Shown one piece after another: positions 1 to 9,049 of a stretch of 64,000 bases of DNA. Source of the DNA: Burkholderia aenigmatica (GTDB lineage: Bacteria > Pseudomonadota > Gammaproteobacteria > Burkholderiales > Burkholderiaceae); contig NZ_CABVQC010000002.1 in NCBI RefSeq assembly GCF_902499175.1, positions 1-64,000 of the forward strand, written 5' to 3'. The translations under genes and the position numbers were made by a program. Each line of letters begins with the position of its first letter. Positions within the stretch are counted from its first letter, which is position 1. The notes under the pieces are model-generated. The model was given only the letters and a program-made list of their open reading frames with translations, was not told the DNA's origin and searched no databases.

Positions 1-2428
1 GTCGCGCGGGGCCGGCGCCGGCGGCGGCTTCGTCGCCCGCGCGGCGTGCCCAGTCGGCGATGGCCGGGTGTGCGTCGACGAGCGTGCGCGTCAGCCCGAA
101 CACGTCCGCGAGGTTCATCGCCTCGTCGAGCAGCGCGCGGCCGGCGCCTCCCGACTGTTCGAGCGCGAACGCACTGAGCGCCATGATCTCGATGCGCGCT
201 TGCCCCATGCTCATTTCGCGGGCCAGCACGGCGGCTTCGTCGAGCGCCGCGCTCGCATCGTCCCAGCGGCGCGCGGCCAGCGCGGCGCCCGCGTGCGCGG
301 TCGCCTGCAGCAGCACGACAGGGCGCCGCCACAACGGCCCGTGCGACGGAAACTCGGCCGCGGCGATCGCATCGATCCGCTCGACGAGCGCATGGCAGGT
401 CGCTTCGCGATAGCGCGCCGCGTGGATGCGCACCTGTTCGGCGAGACTCGCGACCGACAGGCGCGGCAGGCGGCGCGCGACGCCCATCGCATCGAGCGCT
501 TCGAGCAGGTCGATCGCACGGTGCTCGACGCCGCGCAGCAGCGCGATGCGCGCGGCGGTGCGATAGCCGAGCAGCACGGTATCGGGCGTGCCCGTATGCT
601 CGAGCACGTCGAGCCGGTTCGCGAGCAGCGCGGCGGCCTGGTCGACGCGATCGGCCTCGTAGGCGAGCGCCGCGCACATCGCCGCGAGCATGCAGGTCAG
701 CGGATGGCGGCGCCCGAGATCGGCTTCCGCGCGCGCCAGCGCCGGCGACAGTGCGTCGTCGGCCAGCCGGACCTGGCCCTCGCGCAGGTAGCTCAGCCCC
801 GTGATCAGTTCGCCCCAGCGCGCGACATAGCCGAACCCGGCCGCCGTCTCGCCACGCGGCGCCGCGTGCTGGAAGCGGCGCGCCTGCGCCGGTTCGCCGA
901 CGATGATCGCGCGTGCCGACAGCCGGTTCGCTTGCATTTGCGCGAGCCAGGTCGCCGCCGGTGGCGTGAAATCGGCCCACGGTTCGAACAGCTCGACGAA
1001 GCGGTCGATTTCGTCGGCGTAATACGCGGCCGCGCTGAGGATCAGCGCGCATTCGTAGCGCATTGCCGCGGGCGTGCCGGGATCCGCGAGGATGCCCGCG
1101 ATCTGGCGCCGCGCCTCGACATGGCGCTCGCCGAGCGCCAGCGCCCATGCCACCGCGACGCGCAGCGTCGGACGCTTGTCGAGCTCCGCATCGGGCAGCA
1201 GCGCGAGCCAGTCGAGCACGTCGTTGATACGGCCCTGCTTGATCGCATCTTCGAGGCAACGCTGCGCGAGTGCGTACGCCACCTCGAACTGGCCCGCCGC
1301 ATACGCGTGACGTGCCGCTTCCTCGGTCATCCCGTGCGCGTCGAGCCATGCGGCCGCACGCGCATGCAGCGCGCTGCGCTCGGTATCCGGGCCCGCGGCC
1401 AGGCGGTCGCGCAGCGTGTCGCGCACGAGCGGATGCAGCCGGCACCAGTCCGAATCGTCCGACGCAATGAACAGCGGCGTGTCGCGTGCGAGCCGCGCGA
1501 GACGGTCGGGCGCGTCCGCGTCGTCGAGCAGCGCGGCGCACAGCGACGGATGCAGGCGATCGGCGACGCTCGTGCGGGTCAGGAACGCGGTGTCGTCGGC
1601 CGACAGGTTCGTGAGCAGCAGCTCGACCAGCCGGTCGCGCGTGCCGTCCACGCGGGCGGCGAGCGCGTCGACCGCCTGACGCGGATCGGCCGAGTGCGCC
1701 ATCGCAGCCATCGCGAGCTGCAGGCCGAGCGGCCAGCCGTCGACGCGTTCGAACAGCCGCGCGCAGGCGTCGGCATCGACCCGCTGCGCAAAGCGCGCGC
1801 CGACCAGCGCGATCGTCTCGTCGAGCGTGAAGCGCAGCCAGTCGGGGCCCGCGAGCGTGCATTGCCCGCCGGCGAGCAGATCGCCGGCCACGTGATCGAG
1901 CCCGCGCCGCGCGGCGACGACGACATGCAGGTTTTGCGGCGCGTTGTGCAGCACGTAGGTCAGCGCATCGAGGCCGGCTGGCGGCAGACGCTCCGCATCG
2001 TCGACGATCAGGAGCGCATCGATCGACAGTTGCGCGACTTCGGCCAGCCACGCGGTCACGCCCTCCAGCGCGCGCGCCGCGTCGGCCGCGCCGACCGGAA
2101 TCAGGCGCCCGAAGCCGGGCCGCGCGCAGCCGGTCCGTACCGCCTGCACGAGCCCCTGCAGCAACCGGGCCGCATCGTCGCGCTCGTCGGCCGACAGCCA
2201 CACGACCGCGCGGCCGAGCGCGAGGGTTTCGCGGCGCCATTGCGCGAGCAGCGAGGTCTTGCCGTAACCGGCCGGCGCCTGCACGAGCGTGACCGGTCGG
2301 CCGTCGAAGGCGGGCGCGGCGAGGCTCAGCCGCGCGCGGGCCAGCAACTGCGCCGGCACGCGCGGCGCGGTCGTCTTCAGGACCAGTTCGGTGGGAGGCG
2401 CGTCGGCGCGATCGGGTGGGTAGGCCAT
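1..2428 (-). CDS. MalT-like LuxR-family ATP-dependent transcriptional regulator (C-terminus cut by window edge)
   Basis: The minus-strand frame is open from an ATG at 2426-2428 to the left edge (about 809 codons visible). Near residue 55-64 is a Walker A motif, APAGYGKTSL, followed by a Walker B-like LLIVDDAERLP. That is the STAND/NB-ARC-like ATPase layout of MalT-family regulators. After it comes a long Ala/Leu-rich helical region that fits the TPR sensor domain. The LuxR helix-turn-helix expected at the extreme C-terminus lies beyond the window and is not seen. Such proteins bind ATP and an inducer, multimerise and activate promoters. The inducer cannot be told from sequence. It is divergent from the UspA-hemerythrin gene. 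A longer open frame on the plus strand (68-2584) is an Arg-rich shadow and was rejected. Confidence 0.85.
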   Translation of the reverse strand, partial: MAYPPDRADAPPTELVLKTTAPRVPAQLLARARLSLAAPAFDGRPVTLVQAPAGYGKTSLLAQWRRETLALGRAVVWLSADERDDAARLLQGLVQAVRTGCARPGFGRLIPVGAADAARALEGVTAWLAEVAQLSIDALLIVDDAERLPPAGLDALTYVLHNAPQNLHVVVAARRGLDHVAGDLLAGGQCTLAGPDWLRFTLDETIALVGARFAQRVDADACARLFERVDGWPLGLQLAMAAMAHSADPRQAVDALAARVDGTRDRLVELLLTNLSADDTAFLTRTSVADRLHPSLCAALLDDADAPDRLARLARDTPLFIASDDSDWCRLHPLVRDTLRDRLAAGPDTERSALHARAAAWLDAHGMTEEAARHAYAAGQFEVAYALAQRCLEDAIKQGRINDVLDWLALLPDAELDKRPTLRVAVAWALALGERHVEARRQIAGILADPGTPAAMRYECALILSAAAYYADEIDRFVELFEPWADFTPPAATWLAQMQANRLSARAIIVGEPAQARRFQHAAPRGETAAGFGYVARWGELITGLSYLREGQVRLADDALSPALARAEADLGRRHPLTCMLAAMCAALAYEADRVDQAAALLANRLDVLEHTGTPDTVLLGYRTAARIALLRGVEHRAIDLLEALDAMGVARRLPRLSVASLAEQVRIHAARYREATCHALVERIDAIAAAEFPSHGPLWRRPVVLLQATAHAGAALAARRWDDASAALDEAAVLAREMSMGQARIEIMALSAFALEQSGGAGRALLDEAMNLADVFGLTRTLVDAHPAIADWARRAGDEAAAGAGPAR

Positions 2429-2607
2429 CGGGGCAGCAGTCGGAATCCGGCGGTGCCGTGCGGGCCAGCGTCCGGGGTGGGTGTGGGGGGAAGGATCGGT
2501 CGAACCGCGTTCGCCCGTCAATCCCCCCCGCGACGAGTGGGGCCGCACCGGCACCGCATCGATAGCATGGGTTCCGATGCATGACGAACACCACGAGGAG
2601 CCCACCC

Positions 2608-2658
2608 ATGAACATCGTATCGACCGGCACGCGGCGCAGCGCGCCGCTCGCCGGATAA
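2608..2658 (+). CDS. possible 16-codon upstream ORF before the UspA-hemerythrin gene
   Basis: A short frame (MNIVSTGTRRSAPLAG, then TAA) begins at an ATG preceded by GAGGAG with 6-7 nt spacing, a better ribosome site than the following gene has. It ends 13 nt before the next start, so it could be a leader peptide or translation-coupling ORF. No family is recognised and it may be chance. Confidence 0.3.
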   Translation: MNIVSTGTRRSAPLAG

Positions 2659-2671
2659 GCGGAGCGGCACG

Positions 2672-3607
2672 ATGTACCGCCATCTGCTCGTGACGGTCGA
2701 CGGCACGCCCGGCGGCATCGACGCGATCGGCCATGCGCTCGAACTGGCGCGCGCGGTCGGCGCCCGGGTCACGTTCATGCTGACCGGCGCCGCACCGGAC
2801 TCGCGTTTATCCGGAGCGCGGCTGCCGGAGCACGGTGCGAAAGTGGAAGCCGCCGCGCGGGCGCAAGGGTTGTCCCATGCGATCGCGGGGGCCGGCCAAC
2901 CGGGGGCCGGCGACGCAGCGCCCGGCGTGCTGGCGGCCGAACTCGGCTGCGACCTGATCGGCGTCGCGGCGCTGCCGCACGATGCCGATGCAGCGGCCTG
3001 CGCGCAACGGCAGCATCTGCTCACGACGAGCGGCGTGCCGGTGCTCGTGTGCCCGTCGCGGCGATCGCCTGCCGAGGCGCGCGTGATGGCGCGTTGCCTC
3101 GATGCGCATCGCGCAGTCGGCGGGTTGCTGCATGCGCTGACAGCGTCCGGCGCGGACGTAGACGTGGACGTGAACGCGCAGCAGCAACGGGCCGACACGC
3201 AGGATGCGCTGGCATCGCTCGCCGCCCTGCAGCGCGCCCGGGTCGGCACGGCCGCCGAAGCGCGCCTCTTCGCGGCATTGCGCGTCCGCGCGGAGTGCGT
3301 CGCGGCCGAACTGGATGAACTCGACCGCCAGCGGCGGCGCGACGCCCAAGCGCTCGATGCGCTCCTGCGGATCGCCGCCGACGGGCTGCCGTCGATCGCG
3401 TTCGACGCGGCGCTCGCCCGCTATGCGCACGGCGCGTTCGAGCAGATGGGACGGATGGAAGGCGTGATTTTCCCGGCCGCGCGGCGCTACCTGGGCGACG
3501 CGGACTGGACCGGACTGGATGAATCGCTGGCGGACGGCGCAGCCGCGCAGCCGCCACGCGCAAACGAACCGAACGAACCCGACGATGCGCGACGCGCATC
3601 CGACTGA
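2672..3607 (+). CDS. UspA-type universal stress protein fused to a hemerythrin-like domain
   Basis: 311 residues. Residues 1-135 have the UspA fold pattern: YRHLLVTVDGTPGGIDAIGHALELA at the start, and LLTTSGVPVLVCPSR at the end of the domain, where Usp proteins normally finish. Residues ~145-290 look like a four-helix hemerythrin (HHE) domain: an Asp-x-His-Arg at the start of helix 1, an Arg/Glu-rich helix near 205-225, and HGAFEQMGRMEGVIFPAARRYL near 265-285, resembling the C-terminal H-x3-E-E-x2-[LF]-P signature. Ligand spacing is imperfect, so di-iron binding is unproven. Hemerythrin domains sense O2, NO or redox state and Usp domains respond to stress. The fusion suggests a cytoplasmic stress sensor (inference). 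A quinone oxidoreductase starts 19 bp downstream and may be co-transcribed. Confidence 0.75.
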   Translation: MYRHLLVTVDGTPGGIDAIGHALELARAVGARVTFMLTGAAPDSRLSGARLPEHGAKVEAAARAQGLSHAIAGAGQPGAGDAAPGVLAAELGCDLIGVAALPHDADAAACAQRQHLLTTSGVPVLVCPSRRSPAEARVMARCLDAHRAVGGLLHALTASGADVDVDVNAQQQRADTQDALASLAALQRARVGTAAEARLFAALRVRAECVAAELDELDRQRRRDAQALDALLRIAADGLPSIAFDAALARYAHGAFEQMGRMEGVIFPAARRYLGDADWTGLDESLADGAAAQPPRANEPNEPDDARRASD

Positions 3608-3626
3608 CACCATACGGAGAACAAAG

Positions 3627-4607
3627 ATGGCACATGCAGTGCGATTCCACGAAACCGGCGGCCCCGAGGTCCTGCGCTGGGAGGAAGTCGAGGTCGGCGA
3701 CCCGGGCCCCGGCCAGGTACGCCTGCGGCACGACGCGGTCGGCCTGAATTTCGCCGACACGTATTTCCGCAGCGGCCTGTATCCGGTGCCGCTGCCGGCC
3801 GGCCTCGGCGTCGAGGCAGCCGGCGTGGTCGAGGCCGTCGGCCCCGGCGTGACGAATGTCGCCGTCGGCGACCGCGTGACCTACACGGGCTTCCTGAACA
3901 CGCTCGGCGCGTACAGCACCGAACGGCTGATCCCCGCCGCGCCGCTCGTGCGGCTGCCGGCCGGCATCACGTGCGAAACGGCCGCGGCGATGACGATGCG
4001 CGGCCTGACGTCGGCCTACCTGATGCGCCGCATCCACGCGTTCGCACCGGGCGACACGATCCTGCTGCACGCGGCCGCCGGCGGCGTCGGGCTGATCGTG
4101 TCGCAATGGGCGAAGCTGCTCGGGCTCACGGTGATCGGCACCGTCTCCAGCGAGCACAAGGCCGGGATCGCCCGTGCGCACGGTTGCGACCATACGATCG
4201 ACTACAGCCGCGAGGACGTCGCGAAGCGCGTGCGCGAACTGACGGACGGCACGGGCGTCGACGTCGTGTTCGACAGCGTCGGCAAGGACACTTTCGAAGG
4301 CTCGCTCGATTCGCTGAAGCGGCGCGGGCTGATGGTGTGCGTCGGCACCGCGTCGGGCCCGATCCCGCCGTTCGATCCGCAGCGCCTCGCGATGAAGGGC
4401 TCGCTGTACCTGACGCGCCCGGCGCTGGCCGACTACATCGCCGATCCCGCCGAGAAGAACGACCTGGCCGGCGAACTGTTCGCGCACGTCGCGGCCGGCC
4501 GGATCCGGATCGAGATCAACCAGCGCTACGCGCTACAGGACGCGGCGCAGGCACACCGCGATCTCGAATCGCGCAAGACGACCGGTTCGTCGGTGTTCAT
4601 CGTCTGA
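3627..4607 (+). CDS. NADPH:quinone oxidoreductase, zinc-independent MDR family
   Basis: 326 residues from the ATG at 3627, preceded by GGAGA with good spacing. The in-frame ATG at 3519 lies inside the upstream gene and was rejected. The N-terminal GroES-like domain (MAHAVRFHETGGPEVLRWEEV) lacks the zinc ligands of alcohol dehydrogenases. The nucleotide-binding domain has AAAGGVGL near residue 147, followed by the ATVSSEHKAG-type segment expected of the QOR subfamily. Known members reduce quinones or alpha,beta-unsaturated carbonyls with NADPH. It is first in a closely spaced same-strand set with a TauD-type dioxygenase (10 bp downstream), suggesting an operon, but its real substrate is unknown. 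Confidence 0.88.
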   Translation: MAHAVRFHETGGPEVLRWEEVEVGDPGPGQVRLRHDAVGLNFADTYFRSGLYPVPLPAGLGVEAAGVVEAVGPGVTNVAVGDRVTYTGFLNTLGAYSTERLIPAAPLVRLPAGITCETAAAMTMRGLTSAYLMRRIHAFAPGDTILLHAAAGGVGLIVSQWAKLLGLTVIGTVSSEHKAGIARAHGCDHTIDYSREDVAKRVRELTDGTGVDVVFDSVGKDTFEGSLDSLKRRGLMVCVGTASGPIPPFDPQRLAMKGSLYLTRPALADYIADPAEKNDLAGELFAHVAAGRIRIEINQRYALQDAAQAHRDLESRKTTGSSVFIV

Positions 4608-4617
4608 GGAGACGCGC

Positions 4618-5466
4618 ATGCGAGTCGAACCCCTGACCTGCGCGATCGGCGCGGAACTGCTGGATGTGAGCCTCGCCGACGCCGTGCACGACGACGGCCT
4701 GTTCGCCGAGATCCGCGCGCAACTGCTCCGGCATCGCGTGCTGTTCCTGCGCGACCAGGACATCACGCGCGCCGAACATGTCGCGTTCGCGCGGCGCTTC
4801 GGCGAGCTCGAGGATCATCCGGTGGCCGGCAGCGATCCCGAGCACCCGGGGCTCGTGCGGATCTACAAGTCGCCCGACCAGCCGAACGACCGCTACGAGA
4901 ATGCGTGGCACAGCGATGCGAGCTGGCGCGTGGCGCCGCCGTTCGGCTGCGTGCTGCGCTGCGTCGACGGTCCGCCGGTTGGCGGCGACACGATGTGGGC
5001 GAACATGGTGCTCGCATACGAGCGCCTGCCGGAGCACGTGAAGCAGCAGATCGACGACTTGCGCGCGCGCCACAGCATCGAGGCGAGCTTCGGCGCGGCG
5101 ATGCCGATCGACAAGCGCCTCGCGCTGAAGGCGCAATACCCGGACGCCGAGCATCCGGTCGTGCGCACGCATCCCGAAACAGGCGAGAAGGTGCTGTACG
5201 TGAACGCGTTCACCACGCATTTCACCAACTTCCATACACCGGAGCGCGTGCGCTTCGGGCAGGACGCGAACCCGGGCGCCGGGCAACTGCTGCAATACCT
5301 GATCAGCCAGGCCTACATCCCCGAATACCAGGTGCGCTGGCGCTGGAAGAAGAACAGCGTCGCGATCTGGGACAACCGCAGCACCCAGCACTACGCGGTG
5401 ATGGACTACCCACCGTGCGTGCGCCGGATGGAGCGCGCGGGCATCGTCGGCGACGTGCCGTTCTGA
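4618..5466 (+). CDS. TauD/TfdA-family 2-oxoglutarate/Fe(II)-dependent dioxygenase
   Basis: 282 residues, normal for the family. The iron facial triad is visible: H98-x-D100 in WHSDASW and the distal His258 in STQHYAV. R269 or R270 fits the 2-oxoglutarate carboxylate anchor. GGDTMW near 122-127 is also typical. Known members hydroxylate taurine, 2,4-D, alkyl sulfates and related compounds at the cost of 2-oxoglutarate and O2. The substrate here is not deducible. Its place between a quinone oxidoreductase and a DUF849 beta-keto acid cleavage enzyme suggests a first hydroxylation in a catabolic route (inference). The start is the ATG at 4618, 10 bp after the previous stop, with GAGGAGACGC as ribosome site. 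Confidence 0.88.
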   Translation: MRVEPLTCAIGAELLDVSLADAVHDDGLFAEIRAQLLRHRVLFLRDQDITRAEHVAFARRFGELEDHPVAGSDPEHPGLVRIYKSPDQPNDRYENAWHSDASWRVAPPFGCVLRCVDGPPVGGDTMWANMVLAYERLPEHVKQQIDDLRARHSIEASFGAAMPIDKRLALKAQYPDAEHPVVRTHPETGEKVLYVNAFTTHFTNFHTPERVRFGQDANPGAGQLLQYLISQAYIPEYQVRWRWKKNSVAIWDNRSTQHYAVMDYPPCVRRMERAGIVGDVPF

Positions 5467-5505
5467 GCGCGTCCGCACCGTAACCGATTCGCAACCCTGA
5501 ACCAC

Positions 5506-5528
5506 GCGCCGGGCCTGCCGCCCGGCGC
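5506..5528. terminator. intercistronic hairpin
   Basis: Perfect 9-bp inverted repeat GCGCCGGGC / GCCCGGCGC with a 5-nt loop, 40 nt after the dioxygenase stop. There is no U-run, so it may be a transcript-stabilising or partial-termination structure inside the operon. Confidence 0.45.
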
Positions 5529-5584
5529 GGCGGGATACGCACGCCCGTACGCCCGACATACAACGATTTCCACTGGAGGACGAC

Positions 5585-6640
5585 ATGCAATTTCTCGACG
5601 ATTCGCTGCACCCGGAAAACCAGGACAAGGTAGTCATCACGGTCGCCCCGTACGGCCCCGAATGGATGCCCGCCGATTTTCCGGAAGACATTCCGGTGAC
5701 GATGGACGAGCACGTGCAGAAGGCCGTCGACTGCTACAACGCCGGCGCGACGGTGCTGCACATGCATGTGCGCGAGCTCGACGGCAAGGGCAGCAAGCGG
5801 CTGTCGAAGTTCAACGAGCTGCTCGGCCGGCTGCGCGAGGCGGTGCCCGACATGATCCTGCAGGTGGGCGGCTCGATCTCGTTCGCGCCGGAAGGCGAGG
5901 GCGCCGATGCGAAATGGCTGTCCGACGACACGCGCCACATGCTCGCCGAGCTGACGCCGAAGCCCGACCAGGTGACGGTCGCGATCAACACCGTGCAGAT
6001 GAACATCACCGAGCTGATGAACCGCAAGGACATCGCCGGCACGTCGCTGAACGATGCCGCGTACTGGGACGCGTACCGCGAGATGACCGTGCCGGCCGGC
6101 CCCGGCTGGGTCGACGAACACCTGCGCCGCCTGCAGGCGGCAGGCATCCAGCCGCATTTCCAGCTCACCGGCATGCACGCGCTGGAAACGCTCGAACGGA
6201 TCATCCGCCGCGGCGTCTATCGCGGCCCGCTGAACGTGACGTGGGTCGGCATCGGCGGCGGCTTCGACGGCCCGAATCCGTACAACTTCATGGAATTCGT
6301 GCGGCGTTGTCCGGATGGCGCGTGCATCACGCTCGAATCGCTGATGAAGAACGTGCTGCCGATCAACACGGTCGCGATGGCGCTGGGCCTGCATCCGCGC
6401 TGCGGGATCGAGGACACGATCATCGACCAGAAAGGCAACCGGATGACGTCGGTGCAGCAGGTCGAGCAGTGCGCACGGATCGCGCGCGAACTCGGCCGCG
6501 ACATCGCCACCGGCAAGGAGGCGAAGGCGATCTACCGGATCGGCGTGCAGTACGACGGCATCGACGAGACGCTGGCGCACCTCGGGATGGCGCCGAACCG
6601 CCGGCCGGGCCAGGCGAACGTGCCGCTGCGGGCGGCCTGA
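5585..6640 (+). CDS. beta-keto acid cleavage enzyme (BKACE, DUF849 family)
   Basis: 351 residues with a strong GGAGGA ribosome site. The zinc-binding HMHVRE (H59, H61) follows a TIM-barrel strand. Later motifs GIGGGFDGPNPYN and CITLESLMKNVLPINT fit the DUF849/Kce family. Family members use Zn to condense a beta-keto acid with acetyl-CoA, giving acetoacetate plus a new CoA thioester. Known substrates include 3-keto-5-aminohexanoate, dehydrocarnitine and beta-ketoadipate. The cluster holds no lysine or carnitine genes, so the substrate stays open. The partners (dioxygenase, MFS importer, small hydrolase) suggest uptake and oxidation of an organic acid ending in this cleavage (inference). Confidence 0.9.
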   Translation: MQFLDDSLHPENQDKVVITVAPYGPEWMPADFPEDIPVTMDEHVQKAVDCYNAGATVLHMHVRELDGKGSKRLSKFNELLGRLREAVPDMILQVGGSISFAPEGEGADAKWLSDDTRHMLAELTPKPDQVTVAINTVQMNITELMNRKDIAGTSLNDAAYWDAYREMTVPAGPGWVDEHLRRLQAAGIQPHFQLTGMHALETLERIIRRGVYRGPLNVTWVGIGGGFDGPNPYNFMEFVRRCPDGACITLESLMKNVLPINTVAMALGLHPRCGIEDTIIDQKGNRMTSVQQVEQCARIARELGRDIATGKEAKAIYRIGVQYDGIDETLAHLGMAPNRRPGQANVPLRAA

Positions 6641-6667
6641 CGCACCGCGCATCCGCGCATCCGGGTA

Positions 6668-6686
6668 GGCGGCCGTGACGGCCGCC
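6668..6686. terminator. hairpin between the BKACE and MFS genes
   Basis: Near-perfect palindrome GGCGGCCGT-G-ACGGCCGCC in the 171-bp gap after the BKACE gene. No T-run follows, so a termination role is uncertain. The rest of the gap holds no gene. Confidence 0.35.
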
Positions 6687-6811
6687 GCCCGCCGATCGTT
6701 GTGGCGTGGCACCCACCCCTGCGCAGCGCGCGGGAGCGGACTCCGGTCAACGGAGCGGGGCCACGCAAGCCGCGCCGGAGCACGACCGCTCCGGTGCCGG
6801 AGGAGACACGC

Positions 6812-8140
6812 ATGCTGATCCATCATGTCGAGCCGTCGATGCAGGACGTCGCCGCCGCCGGCCGGCGCGCGCCCGCGTATGCGTGGCTCGTGTTCGGGCT
6901 GACCGTCGGCCTGCTGCTGTCGGACTACATGTCGCGGCAGGTGCTCAACGCCGTGTTCCCGCTGCTCAAGCACGCGTGGGCGCTGTCGGACACGCAGCTC
7001 GGTTCGCTGTCCGGTGTCGTCGCGCTGCTGGTCGGGCTTTTGACGTTTCCGCTGTCGGTGCTCGCCGACCGCTTCGGCCGCGTGCGCAGCATCGTGCTGA
7101 TGGCCGCGCTGTGGAGCGTCGCGACGCTCGGCTGCGCGCTGTCGACCAACTACGCCGAGATGCTGGTCGCGCGCGGCCTCGTCGGGCTCGGCGAAGCCGC
7201 ATACGGCAGTGTCGGCGTCGCGCTGATCCTCAGCATCTTTCCGGCACGCCTGCGCGCGACGCTGACCGGCGCGTTCATGGCCGGCGGCGCGTTCGGCTCC
7301 GTGTTCGGGATGGCGCTCGGCGGGCTGGTCGGCGCGCATCTCGGCTGGCGCTGGTCGTTCGGCGTGATGGCCGCGCTCGGCATCGTGCTGCTCGTCGCCT
7401 ATCGCTGCGTCGTGACCGAACGGCGGCTCGCCGCTTATCGGATCGAGCCGTGCCGGCGCGACGCCAGCGCGCCGCGTGACTTGCGCGGCAGCGCGCGTGC
7501 GCTGATGTCGGGGCTGTTCGCGTCGCGCTCGGTGATCTGCGCGTATCTCGGCAGCGGGCTGCACCTGTTCGTGCCGGGCGCGCTGTTCGCGTGGCTGCCC
7601 AGCTACCTGAACCGCTACTACGCGATGGCGCCCGACCGTGCGGCCGTGCTCGCGGCCGGCTTCGTGCTGCTCGCAGGCGTCGGGATGGTCGGCTGCGGGA
7701 TCGTCACCGACCGCGTCGGCAAGACCGACGGCAAGCGCAAGTGGCTGACCGCGATCGCGTATTGCGTGCTCACGGGCGTGTGCCTCGCGATTGCGTTCCG
7801 GCTGCCGCCCGGGCCGCTGCAGCTCGCGCTGATCTGCGTGGGGATGCTGGTCGGCGCGGGTGCGTCCGGTGCGTCGGGCGCGATGGTCGCGAACCTGACG
7901 CCGGCCGCGATCCACGCATCGGCGTTCGCGACGCTCACGCTCGCCAACAACCTGCTCGGCATGGCGCCGGGCCCGCTGCTGACGGGGTGGGTCGCCGATC
8001 GCGCCGGGCTCGTCGGCGCGCTGCAATGGATTCCTGTCGTGCCGCTCATGGCCGCCGTGCTGTTCGCGATCGGACGCGCGAGCTACGTGGCCGATCTCGC
8101 GCGCGTCGAACGCGAACGGCGCGCGTCCCACCTTTCCTGA
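6812..8140 (+). CDS. MFS transporter
   Basis: 442 residues from the ATG at 6812, chosen for the GGAGGAG about 7 nt upstream. The open frame extends to 6701, but that extension is Arg/Pro-rich and non-membrane. About 12 hydrophobic segments are visible. The loop 2-3 signature LADRFGRVRS gives MFS membership, and SDYMSRQVLNAVFP in TM1 resembles the anion:cation symporter / sugar-phosphate (ACS) type. It acts in the inner membrane, probably taking up an organic acid anion with protons. It follows the BKACE gene and precedes a small hydrolase by 16 bp, so it is the likely importer for this cluster's substrate. Confidence 0.85.
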   Translation: MLIHHVEPSMQDVAAAGRRAPAYAWLVFGLTVGLLLSDYMSRQVLNAVFPLLKHAWALSDTQLGSLSGVVALLVGLLTFPLSVLADRFGRVRSIVLMAALWSVATLGCALSTNYAEMLVARGLVGLGEAAYGSVGVALILSIFPARLRATLTGAFMAGGAFGSVFGMALGGLVGAHLGWRWSFGVMAALGIVLLVAYRCVVTERRLAAYRIEPCRRDASAPRDLRGSARALMSGLFASRSVICAYLGSGLHLFVPGALFAWLPSYLNRYYAMAPDRAAVLAAGFVLLAGVGMVGCGIVTDRVGKTDGKRKWLTAIAYCVLTGVCLAIAFRLPPGPLQLALICVGMLVGAGASGASGAMVANLTPAAIHASAFATLTLANNLLGMAPGPLLTGWVADRAGLVGALQWIPVVPLMAAVLFAIGRASYVADLARVERERRASHLS

Positions 8141-8156
8141 ACGCTTCGGAGACTGC

Positions 8157-8732
8157 ATGACCCTGACGACCACCCCCACCATCCTGATCGTGCCCGGCTT
8201 GCGCGATCACGTCGAAGACCACTGGCAAACGCACCTCGAACGGCGCCTGCCGAACGCGCGCTCGGTCGCGCCGCTCGAAGCCGACAAGCTGAGCCGCGCC
8301 GCACGCGTCGCGGCGCTCGATGCGGCGCTGGCCGAGATCGACGGCCCCGTGATCCTGGTCGCGCACAGCGCGGGGGTGATGATTACGGTGCACTGGGCGC
8401 GGCAGGCCACGCGCAAGATCCACGGCGCGCTGCTCGCGGCGCCCGCCGATCTCGAGTCGCCGATGCCCGCCGGTTATCCGGCGTCCGATGCGATCGAAGC
8501 CAACGGCTGGACGCCGATACCGACCGAACGGCTGCCGTTTCCGAGCGTCGTCGCCGCGAGCCGCAACGATCCGCTCGCGCGTTTTGAGCGCGTCGAGGCG
8601 CTGGCGGCCGGGTGGGGTAGCCAGCTCGTCGATCTGGGGGCGGTCGGGCACCTGAACCCGGCGTCGGGGTATGGCGAGTGGCAGGATGCGGAGCGGCTGA
8701 TCGGGGAGGTGGCCGCACTCGGCGCGGCCTGA
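8157..8732 (+). CDS. RBBP9/YdeN-family serine hydrolase
   Basis: 191 residues. It has the short alpha/beta-hydrolase layout of RBBP9/YdeN: TILIVPGLRDHVEDHWQ at the N-terminus, the nucleophile elbow AHSAG (S around 70) after a hydrophobic strand, and the closing catalytic His in GAVGHLNPASG near 165. A catalytic Asp in SRNDPLARFE near 140 is consistent. Family members are small esterases of unknown physiological substrate. The 16-bp spacing from the MFS gene implies co-transcription. Confidence 0.8.
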   Translation: MTLTTTPTILIVPGLRDHVEDHWQTHLERRLPNARSVAPLEADKLSRAARVAALDAALAEIDGPVILVAHSAGVMITVHWARQATRKIHGALLAAPADLESPMPAGYPASDAIEANGWTPIPTERLPFPSVVAASRNDPLARFERVEALAAGWGSQLVDLGAVGHLNPASGYGEWQDAERLIGEVAALGAA

Positions 8733-9049
8733 CTGGCTGAATATCCCTGTGTTCCGCGCGCCGCGCCCGACCGGGCAGCCGGCGCGCAACCTGTCGCTGT
8801 CGGGCCGCGATACGGCCCCGAACCGATTCCATTTCGCCGCCCGCCGAGATACGACGTCTTAACACGCCGCACAATCGACGTCGCACGGCGCCACAGCAGC
8901 GGTCGACACACAAATCCTCAACAAACGGAAGGTGTTTGTCAGGGAAAATCCCGCCCTGTGCACGGTGGTTTTTTGTTGACCGACATCGTATAACGCCGTC
9001 ATGATTTCCTGAAAAGAAAGGTCCCATCCACCGACCGAAGTGAGGAGAC
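8733..9049. promoter_or_regulatory. 317-bp non-coding region with promoter of the ABC importer operon
   Basis: No convincing gene is present. The last 120 bp are visibly more AT-rich. TATAAC at 8989-8994 could be a -10 element, but no good -35 lies 16-18 bp upstream, hinting at activator-dependent transcription. GAGGAG just before 9050 is the ribosome site of the binding-protein gene. Confidence 0.4.

Noticed and set aside
68..2584. 838-codon plus-strand open frame
   Set aside because: Arg/Ala-rich shadow of the MalT-like gene on the minus strand, with no domain. Long shadows are expected at this GC.
5303..8182. 959-codon minus-strand open frame
   Set aside because: Spans four well-supported plus-strand genes. 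Composition (Arg/His/Asp/Gln-rich) is that of an antisense frame.
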